Below, piece after piece: positions 11,454 through 17,024 of a DNA stretch of 17,024 nucleotides (positions are counted from its first letter, which is position 1; each line of letters begins with the position of its first letter). The DNA is taken from contig CANQUO010000019.1 of assembly GCA_947627085.1 (NCBI GenBank), forward strand, positions 1 to 17,024. The letters are read 5' to 3'. Origin of the DNA: an uncultured Oscillospiraceae bacterium (GTDB lineage Bacteria > Bacillota > Clostridia > Oscillospirales > Oscillospiraceae). Made by a program: the position numbers and the translations under genes. The notes beneath the pieces were generated by a model. That model saw only the letters and a list, made by a program, of their open reading frames with translations. It did no database searches and had not been told where the DNA came from.

Positions 11454-13835
11454 TCAGTTTTTATACAGTATCCAGTCGTCGAACGCGCCCCAGGCTCCGG
11501 TGTCGGCGGTGACCTTGACGCCCAGGGTGACGTCGGTCTCCACGTCTACGGTGAAGGTGATGGAGGCGGTGACTATGTTGCCCCAATCGGTGAAGGCCAT
11601 GGGCTCGCTCTGGCTTATCTCCGCGCCCTCGACAAAGGCGCTGACGGCGCTGTTGCCCATGGAGCCGCCCTGGCCGTTGAGGGTGAAGAGGTAGGTGCCG
11701 GGCTCAAGCTTCACGGTCTGGGTGGCCGTGCCCTCAAAGGCCTTCTCGGCCCAGAAATGCAGGACCCACACGCCGGAGGTGGCGTTGGTGGACTCCTTGT
11801 CGGTGACCTTCTTGCCGCCCCAGCCGTCGCTGACGGTGTAGCCCACGTCGCCCTGCTCAAAGTCGCCGTTGACAATGAGGTTCTCCTTCACCACGCTGAC
11901 GGCGCAGGTGACGCTGGCCTCGTACGTGCCGTCGGAGACCTTGCCGGTGACGGTGTACTTGCCGCCCAAATTGTTTATATCTACCGCCTTGACGCTCGCC
12001 TCGTCCCAGGTGATGGGGAGCTCCGCCGTTGTGGTGTCGGCGTAGGACACCGTGGCCTTCTCGGGAAGCTTAAGCTCCTCGCCCAGGAATGCATCATAGC
12101 TCAGGCTCGGCACGTCCACGATGTCATTCACATACCCCGTGGTGCCGGTCTGCATGTATTTGAACACGTTAAGGCTCTCAAGAGGCACGCCGTCGAAGTC
12201 GAACATGGCCTTGTTGTCCATGGCGGGGCCGCCGTACCATTTACCGGCGTCGTTTGGGTCGTACTCCCCGGCCCAGTGAGAGGCCCAGCCGGAGCCGTAC
12301 TCCTCCCAGAGTCTGGCGTTCTCCGCCTTGGCGTCCTCCAGCTCCGCGCCGGAAAGGCCCGAGATGTTCACCGCCGGGATCCAGGCGTTCTCCCAGTAGA
12401 ATATGCCAAGTCCCGCCTCGCCGATGGAGCGGACGGTCTTGGCGACGGAGGCGAACTCCGTGGCCTGACCCTGTACGCTGACCGCGTAGCCGTTGGGGTC
12501 GGCCTGGGCGCCGTTGCCGTCGCCGTCCTCGTAAGTGTAGGGACAGCTGGTTTCGGCCACCATGACCTTCTTGCCGTACTTGTCGGCTATGTTCTTGAGC
12601 TGTTTATAGAGGTTATCCAGCGTCCCGTGCCACTCGGGGTAGTAGGAGCTGGCGAACACATCGTAATTTACGCCGTACTTTTCAAGGTTGTCGGCAAAGG
12701 AGTGGTAGTTGCCCTTCTCCGGGTTCGTGAAGTGCACCGCCGCTAAGATATCCTTATTCTTTGCCTGCCCCACCGCGTGGACCGCGTCACAGCCGGCGGC
12801 GAAGAGCTTGCCCATGTTGGCCCAGTCGGTCTCGCCGGAAATGCCGGTGGTGGTCTCGTTGCCCACCTGGACCATGCCCACGTCCACGCCCGCGTCAATG
12901 AGGGCGTTCAGGCTCTCGGTGGTAAAATCCCCCAGCGCCTTGGCCTTGGTGTCCACGTCCATGTCCTTCCAGGCCTTGGGGACCATCTGCTTTGCCGGGT
13001 CCGCCCAGAAGTCGGAGTAGTGGAAGTCGATGAGCACCCGCATACCGGCGTCGGTGGCCCAGCGGCCGATTATTTTGGCGGTCTCCACGTCATTGTTGCC
13101 GCCGCCGTAGCCGTGGCCCTCGGCGTCGTAGGGGTCGTTCCACACCCGGATGCGTATCCAGTTGACCCCCGCCTCATGGATGAGCTTCATGAAGTTGGAG
13201 CCGTTCTCCTCCACTGTATCGCCAAGGCTCTTGCCGTCCCAGTCCTTAAATCTGGCGCCGGAGTTGAGCACCACCAGAAGGGACGACACGTCGGTGCCGC
13301 GGATAAAGTCCTCCTTGGCCGTGACGAAGGGCACATAGATGCCGGCGGTCACGGGGTCGGGGGGCACCTCGTCGGCCTCGGAGACGGTGAGGGTAGCGTA
13401 CTGAGTGGCAACCGTATTTCCGTTCATATCCTGGAGCTCGGCCGCTATGTAATATGTGCCGCTGGAGGCCGGCGTCACTGTGGCCTTATCGCCTTCGCCG
13501 GATATCTCCACGTCCGTGTTGGCTCCCGCGTGGTCGCCGGTGCCATCGGGGCCCCAGACAAGCTGCAGTCCCGCCGAGGCAAGATCGCTGACCGCCGCGA
13601 AGTTTTGCTGTACGGTGGCGCTTATCTCAACGCTCTCGCCGGCCTTCATCTCCACGTTCACCGGGTACAGCGCCACGGAGCAGTTGCCCACGTCCGCCGG
13701 GGGTTCGGAGGGCCCGTCGGAGGGCTCCGTCCCGTCGGAGGCGTCCGGTGCCTTCTCGCCGCATGCCGCCAGTCCCAGGCAGAGCGCCAGGACAAGAATG
13801 ATCGCCGTCAGCGCGCCAAGGCTTGATCTTCTCAT
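11454..13835 (-). CDS. GH53 endo-beta-1,4-galactanase lipoprotein with Ig-like and carbohydrate-binding domains
   Basis: This 793-residue surface lipoprotein cuts beta-1,4-galactan side chains of type I arabinogalactan/pectin. Domains: lipoprotein signal ending LGLAAC with the lipidated Cys at 25; a short acidic Ser/Pro linker; an Ig-like N-terminal domain (about 50-152); the GH53 catalytic barrel (about 179-561) with the acid/base Glu in VQVGNETTTG (327) and the nucleophile in VMVAETSCP (428); a group-4-like bacterial Ig domain (about 573-649); and a C-terminal beta-sandwich (about 651-793, LIVNGDFEQGD...AFDDWILYKN) like CBM modules found on galactanases, possibly CBM61. I chose the ATG at 13835 because GGGAGG lies 9 bases upstream; the ATG at 13844 abuts that site. 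The gene has its own promoter and terminator, and no sugar transporter or beta-galactosidase is nearby. Confidence 0.93.
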   Translation of the reverse strand: MRRSSLGALTAIILVLALCLGLAACGEKAPDASDGTEPSDGPSEPPADVGNCSVALYPVNVEMKAGESVEISATVQQNFAAVSDLASAGLQLVWGPDGTGDHAGANTDVEISGEGDKATVTPASSGTYYIAAELQDMNGNTVATQYATLTVSEADEVPPDPVTAGIYVPFVTAKEDFIRGTDVSSLLVVLNSGARFKDWDGKSLGDTVEENGSNFMKLIHEAGVNWIRIRVWNDPYDAEGHGYGGGNNDVETAKIIGRWATDAGMRVLIDFHYSDFWADPAKQMVPKAWKDMDVDTKAKALGDFTTESLNALIDAGVDVGMVQVGNETTTGISGETDWANMGKLFAAGCDAVHAVGQAKNKDILAAVHFTNPEKGNYHSFADNLEKYGVNYDVFASSYYPEWHGTLDNLYKQLKNIADKYGKKVMVAETSCPYTYEDGDGNGAQADPNGYAVSVQGQATEFASVAKTVRSIGEAGLGIFYWENAWIPAVNISGLSGAELEDAKAENARLWEEYGSGWASHWAGEYDPNDAGKWYGGPAMDNKAMFDFDGVPLESLNVFKYMQTGTTGYVNDIVDVPSLSYDAFLGEELKLPEKATVSYADTTTAELPITWDEASVKAVDINNLGGKYTVTGKVSDGTYEASVTCAVSVVKENLIVNGDFEQGDVGYTVSDGWGGKKVTDKESTNATSGVWVLHFWAEKAFEGTATQTVKLEPGTYLFTLNGQGGSMGNSAVSAFVEGAEISQSEPMAFTDWGNIVTASITFTVDVETDVTLGVKVTADTGAWGAFDDWILYKN

Positions 13836-13883
13836 ATTGTTCATCCTCCCTTTTTTCGGCCTTACAGACCGTCCTAATGTACC

Positions 13884-13911
13884 ATTATACATTTTTATAC
13901 GGAAATTGCAA
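13884..13911 (-). promoter_or_regulatory. Predicted galactanase promoter
   Basis: On the minus strand TTGCAA (13911-13906), 16 bases, TATAAT (13889-13884), about 48 bases before the start codon. Confidence 0.65.
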
Positions 13912-13973
13912 GTAAAATATACAAATTTTACACTTTGCGTTACCGGTTGCGTTCGTCACTCTGTTGAAAGGGC

Positions 13974-14009
13974 GCAAAAACACGCGGACCCGCATATAAA
14001 CGGGCCCGC
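13974..14009 (-). terminator. Terminator of the polyphosphate kinase gene
   Basis: On the minus strand GCGGGCCCG and CGGGTCCGC (14009-14001 with 13992-13984, one G-U pair) are followed by GTGTTTTTG, 8 bases after the stop. Confidence 0.8.
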
Positions 14010-14016
14010 AGTATGT

Positions 14017-16329
14017 TTATTTTCTTCTCCTGAGCTTCGCTATAAATCTTCCCACCGCCGATTTATTGGCCGGTTTGCCGCCTATCTCCACGGTGACCCG
14101 GCCCGGGACCTTAGATTTTGGCTCCTGGGGCTTTTGTGCCGGGGGCTCCGGCTTTTTATCCGGGGTCTCGGCTTTGGGCTCGGAGGACTTGGCGCTTTCC
14201 TCCGGCTCCGCCGGTTTTTCGGGCTCCGGGGACTTTTCCTCCTCCGGGTGCGTCCTCCACGCGCCCTTGTAGGCCTCCTCGTAGAATTTCTCCTGGGAGC
14301 AAAGCTCCTCGCCGCCCTCGGACTGTACGTAGGTGTACACCCCGTCGGGGCCTTGGCACCTGAGCTTTACGTTGTCGTGTAGCTGGAGCTCAAACATCCG
14401 CTCTATGTGGGCACGGATGGCCGGGTCGTAGATGGGCGCGGCCACCTCCACACGGCGCTGGGTGTTGCGGGTCATGAAGTCGGCGGAGGATATGTACACC
14501 CGCCTTTGCTCCCCAACACCCGCGATGTAGACCCTGGCGTGCTCCAAAAATCTGCCCACGATGGAGTAGACGTGTATGTTGTCCGTCACCCCGGGGATGC
14601 CGGAGACAAGACAGCATATGCCCCGGACTAAAAGGTCCGTTGGCACCCCGGCCTGGCTTGCCTCCACTAATTTTTCAATGAGCCCCTTGTCCGTAAGGCC
14701 GTTGAGCTTAAAGCCCAGGTACGCGGGCCTTCCCGCCTTGGCCTCGGCGATTTGGCCGTCTATCATATCGAATATGCGGCTTCTCAGACACGCCGGGGCC
14801 ACCAAAAGGTGCTTCGTGTCCTCGATTATCTCCCCCATTGAGAGGCAGTTGAACACCCTGGAGGCCTCGGCGCCGATCTCCCTGTCCGCCGTCATGAGGG
14901 CGTAGTCTGTGTAGAGCCTCACCGTGTCCTCGTTATAGTTACCCGTGCCAACCTGGGTTATGTACTCTATCTCCCCCTCGTGCCGGCGGGTTATGAGCAG
15001 GAGCTTTGAGTGGACCTTCATCCTGTCAAGTCCATAAATCACCCGGCACCCGGCCTGCTCCAAGACGCGGGACCAGCCGATGTTGTTCTCCTCGTCGAAC
15101 CGGGCCCTCAGCTCCACCAGCACCACGACCTCCTTGCCGTTCTCGGCGGCGTCGCACAATGCCTCCACTATCTTGCTGTTGTGGGCCACCCGGTAGAGGG
15201 TCATCTTTATTGACACCACCTCCGGGTCCTGCCCCGCCTCGTTAAGAAGATGCTGGAAGGGCCGGATGGACTCGTAGGGGTAGCTCAAAAGCACGTCGTG
15301 GTCACGTATCTGTGGAACGATTGGCTTGTGGGCGTCCACATTTACGCTGGCCTGGGGCACCCGGCGGGGGTAGAAAAGCTCCGTCTTGTCACGAAGGACG
15401 TCCCGCAAAAATCCCATGAAGCTCAAATCCAGCGGTATGGAGCTTGCGAACATGTGCTTTTTCGAAAGTCCCAGATAGAGCCTCAGCGCCCGCCTCACAT
15501 CGTCGTCCAGCCGCCCGTTGTAGTCCAGCCTCACCGGCTCCCGGCGTGTGCGGCTCCTGACCAGCTTCTCCATGGACTTGCGGTAGTCCTCGGCGCTCTG
15601 GGCCTCGGCGTCCGGGCCGTCCTCCATGTCGATGTCCGCGTTGCGCACCAGCCTTATGAGCACCGAGCCCTCGACCCTGTACCGCTCGAACACCTTTGGC
15701 AAAAAGTGCCTTATAAGGTCCTCCATGAGGACGAATCTCAGTCCCTCCCCGGGAAGGGGCACGAGCCTTCTCAGCCCCCCGTCCCCGCAGGGCACGATGC
15801 CCAGCCTGACGGAGCCGCTTTTTGAGGTGAGCTTCGCCACGGCGTAGGTGGCCTTGTTCTTCAAAAACGGGAAGGGCTGTTTGCGTCCGATTATCTGGGG
15901 CGACAGCACCGGCAGGACGTCGGACATGAAATATTTTTCCAGATACGCCCGGGCCTTGTCCTGGAGGCTCACGAACCGCACCATCTCCACGCCGTAGTCG
16001 TGGAGGCTCACAAAGAGGTCCCTGAATATGGCGTCCCGCCGCTCAAAAAGCTCCCCCGTCCTGTCCAGCACCGCCCGTATCTGCTGTGCCGAGGTGAGCC
16101 CAAGCTTATCGTCCGTCACGCCGTTTTTAAGGGTGTCCACCAGCGTGCCCACACGGACCATGTAAAACTCGTCAAGGTTCGACTGGAAGATGGAAAGAAA
16201 ATTCAGCCTCTCCCCCAGGGGATTTCTCGAATCCCTCGCCTCCTCCAGCACCCTCTCGTTGAACTTAAGCCACGAAAGCTCCCTGTTCTCAAAATACCCG
16301 CTCTCCGCGAGCACATTTTTCCCGTCCAT
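14017..16329 (-). CDS. ppk1: Polyphosphate kinase 1 with charged C-terminal tail
   Basis: Ppk1 reversibly makes long-chain inorganic polyphosphate from ATP, usually at the inner membrane. Its 770 residues include the N-terminal domain (ENRELSWLKFNERVLEEA at 14-31, SIFQSNLDEFYMVRVG at 46-61), the head domain, and two phospholipase-D-like catalytic domains. The phosphorylated histidine is His440 in MKVHSKLLLI, and the second catalytic histidine is His597 in FLEHARVYIAG. KMTLYR and GTGNYNEDTVRLYTD are also typical. The kinase core ends near 692. The last ~78 residues are a low-complexity Glu/Lys/Pro tail ending in a basic segment (FIAKLRRRK), beyond what most Ppk1 proteins have. The ATG at 16329 follows GAGGGA at 9 bases. 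It is transcribed alone. Confidence 0.96.
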   Translation of the reverse strand: MDGKNVLAESGYFENRELSWLKFNERVLEEARDSRNPLGERLNFLSIFQSNLDEFYMVRVGTLVDTLKNGVTDDKLGLTSAQQIRAVLDRTGELFERRDAIFRDLFVSLHDYGVEMVRFVSLQDKARAYLEKYFMSDVLPVLSPQIIGRKQPFPFLKNKATYAVAKLTSKSGSVRLGIVPCGDGGLRRLVPLPGEGLRFVLMEDLIRHFLPKVFERYRVEGSVLIRLVRNADIDMEDGPDAEAQSAEDYRKSMEKLVRSRTRREPVRLDYNGRLDDDVRRALRLYLGLSKKHMFASSIPLDLSFMGFLRDVLRDKTELFYPRRVPQASVNVDAHKPIVPQIRDHDVLLSYPYESIRPFQHLLNEAGQDPEVVSIKMTLYRVAHNSKIVEALCDAAENGKEVVVLVELRARFDEENNIGWSRVLEQAGCRVIYGLDRMKVHSKLLLITRRHEGEIEYITQVGTGNYNEDTVRLYTDYALMTADREIGAEASRVFNCLSMGEIIEDTKHLLVAPACLRSRIFDMIDGQIAEAKAGRPAYLGFKLNGLTDKGLIEKLVEASQAGVPTDLLVRGICCLVSGIPGVTDNIHVYSIVGRFLEHARVYIAGVGEQRRVYISSADFMTRNTQRRVEVAAPIYDPAIRAHIERMFELQLHDNVKLRCQGPDGVYTYVQSEGGEELCSQEKFYEEAYKGAWRTHPEEEKSPEPEKPAEPEESAKSSEPKAETPDKKPEPPAQKPQEPKSKVPGRVTVEIGGKPANKSAVGRFIAKLRRRK

Positions 16330-16369
16330 ATCGTCATCCCTCTTTATAAGGATTTATAAGCGATTATTT

Positions 16370-16378
16370 ATAATATCA
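16370..16378 (-). promoter_or_regulatory. Possible extended -10 promoter of ppk1
   Basis: TGATATTAT on the minus strand, about 40 bases before the start. The 12 bases TGTGATATTATA are identical to the -10 region predicted for hom. No good -35 box is seen. Confidence 0.45.
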
Positions 16379-16420
16379 CACCAAACAAATAATTTCCACC
16401 CCCAAATCGAGAAAATTCAC

Positions 16421-16550
16421 CCACAGGCGAAAAGCCCCTCCCTTTTGGGAGGGGTGTCCGAGCGGAGCGATGGACAGGGCTCCCGTCTCGCCCGCAGGCA
16501 AAAAAGCCCCTCCCTCCGGGAGGGGTGGCCGAGCGTAGCGATGGACAGGG
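16421..16550. repeat. Two tandem hairpin repeats downstream of convergent space
   Basis: Units at 16421-16479 and 16491-16550 share the order: CAGGCRAAAA, a CCCCTCCC/GGGAGGGG hairpin, TGKCCGAGCGKAGCGATGGACAGGG. They differ mainly in the hairpin loop. Such units are likely multicopy intergenic elements; the spacer of 11 bases differs from the repeat. Confidence 0.8.
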
Positions 16551-16664
16551 TGGGCCGAACCTCCTCGACCCACCCCCTACCCCCTCCCAGAGGTAGGGGC
16601 AAAGCTCCCCGGGCCGCCTCCATATTCCCCCGGCTCCCCGTTTTAATGGGGAGCTGTCACCGCA
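16551..16664. other. Non-coding stretch with GC hairpins
   Basis: CCCCTACC/GGTAGGGG (about 16575-16600) and GCTCCCC/GGGGAGC (about 16633-16654) form hairpins. No reading frame with a ribosome binding site is seen. Confidence 0.5.
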
Positions 16665-16797
16665 GTAGGGGCCGATGCCCACATCGGCCCGACGCACCGA
16701 TTTAACAGGCGTCTAAAATCGACGGACAATATGAGGTTGCGTTTCAACGGGGCGTTGCAATATCGGAACACGGGCCAATGTGGGCATCGGCCCCTAC
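16665..16797. mobile_element. MITE-like element with 27-bp terminal inverted repeats
   Basis: The left end at 16665-16691 (begins GTAGGGGCCGATGCCCACAT) and the right end at 16771-16797 are inverted copies with 26 of 27 positions matching. Each end is partly self-complementary (GGGCCGATG/CATCGGCCC on the left). The 79-base middle has no gene and holds a CAACG/CGTTG hairpin. I see no clear target-site duplication. It fits a non-autonomous miniature element, but a large structured-RNA repeat is also possible. Confidence 0.65.
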
Positions 16798-16836
16798 GAC
16801 CCACCGCCTACGACTCCCCTCACTATTCCCCCGCAA

Positions 16837-16869
16837 AAAAATCGCCGCCCCGGCGGGGCGGCGATTTTA
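16837..16869. terminator. Terminator of the SDR gene
   Basis: AAAAATCGCCGCCCC and GGGGCGGCGATTTT (11-bp GC core plus A/T extension, loop GGC) lie 10 bases after the minus-strand stop. Confidence 0.9.
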
Positions 16870-16878
16870 AGTTATAGA

Positions 16879-17024
16879 TTATTCATTGCCCGGCTGCTTG
16901 CCAATGTAAGCCAGTATTCCGCCGTCAACATAGAGGATATGTCCGTTAACGAAATCGGAGGCCGGGGAGGCAAGGAACACCGCGGGGCCGGCCAGGTCCT
17001 CCGCCTCGCCCCAGCGTTCCGCGG
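16879..17024 (-). CDS. SDR oxidoreductase, gluconate 5-dehydrogenase-like (5' partial)
   Basis: Only the last 47 residues are in the window. They read AERWGEAEDLAGPAVFLASP, then SDFVNGHILYVDGGILAYIG, ending in KQPGNE. RWG.PEDL.G..VFLAS and the VDGG motif are the C-terminal hallmark of classical short-chain dehydrogenases. The ILAYIGKQP end matches my recollection of Firmicute gluconate 5-dehydrogenases (2-keto-gluconate or hexuronate metabolism), and KduD is the nearest alternative. The cofactor-binding and catalytic residues are outside the window, so substrate assignment is tentative. Confidence 0.85.
   Translation of the reverse strand, partial: AERWGEAEDLAGPAVFLASPASDFVNGHILYVDGGILAYIGKQPGNE

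Noticed and set aside
16368..16697. Open frames of 65-109 codons on minus upstream of ppk1
   Set aside because: They translate the tandem hairpin repeats and low-complexity GC tracts and have no ribosome binding sites.

Overview
The window looks like a chromosomal piece of a GC-rich, low-G+C-phylum (Firmicutes/Clostridia, probably Oscillospirales-like) anaerobe. The reasons are strong GGAGG ribosome binding sites, a YtvI-type sporulation membrane protein, a BlaI/BlaR1-type pair, many intrinsic terminators and GC-rich coding sequence. The species cannot be named from the sequence alone.

Layout. 1-521: 3' end of an ABC exporter. 677-1069: small DUF4234-like membrane protein. 1157-3464 (minus): blaI-type repressor and M56 metalloprotease sensor behind a perfect 20-bp palindromic operator. 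3659-6413 (minus): aspartate kinase (lysC) and homoserine dehydrogenase (hom), two steps of the aspartate-family amino-acid pathway, separated by a hairpin-rich leader. 6615-8388 (plus): YtvI-like AI-2E permease followed by two overlapping half-size TauE/SafE genes. 8473-9024: TetR-type regulator with a palindrome over its own -10 box. 11454-13835 (minus): GH53 endo-galactanase lipoprotein. 14017-16329 (minus): polyphosphate kinase. 16330-16878: repeats, including a 133-bp element with 27-bp terminal inverted repeats. 16879-17024 (minus): C-terminus of a gluconate 5-dehydrogenase-like SDR.

The exciting part is 9312-11351. A 466-bp segment occurs twice in direct orientation (454 of 466 positions identical by eye, exact offset 1574 bp) on either side of an AT-richer tandem-GNAT acetyltransferase gene. 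Each copy has two convergent promoters with perfect TTGACA-17-TATAAT boxes. The plus promoter makes a short RNA of about 115 nt ending in a strong terminator. The minus promoter makes an mRNA for a 12-codon leader ORF, whose stop overlaps the GTG start of a hydrophobic peptide of about 33 residues with an RKK tail. Two 8-nt tracts (CCCGCAAA and AAAACATT) occur in the same order in the short RNA region and in the complement of the toxin mRNA leader. The two RNAs could therefore pair over the leader start codon and just upstream of the toxin ribosome binding site. This is the layout of the Fst/par class of type I toxin-antitoxin systems, with an added Mok-like coupling ORF. I read the island as an acetyltransferase cargo gene bracketed by two addiction cassettes. 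All functional claims about it are inference from sequence.
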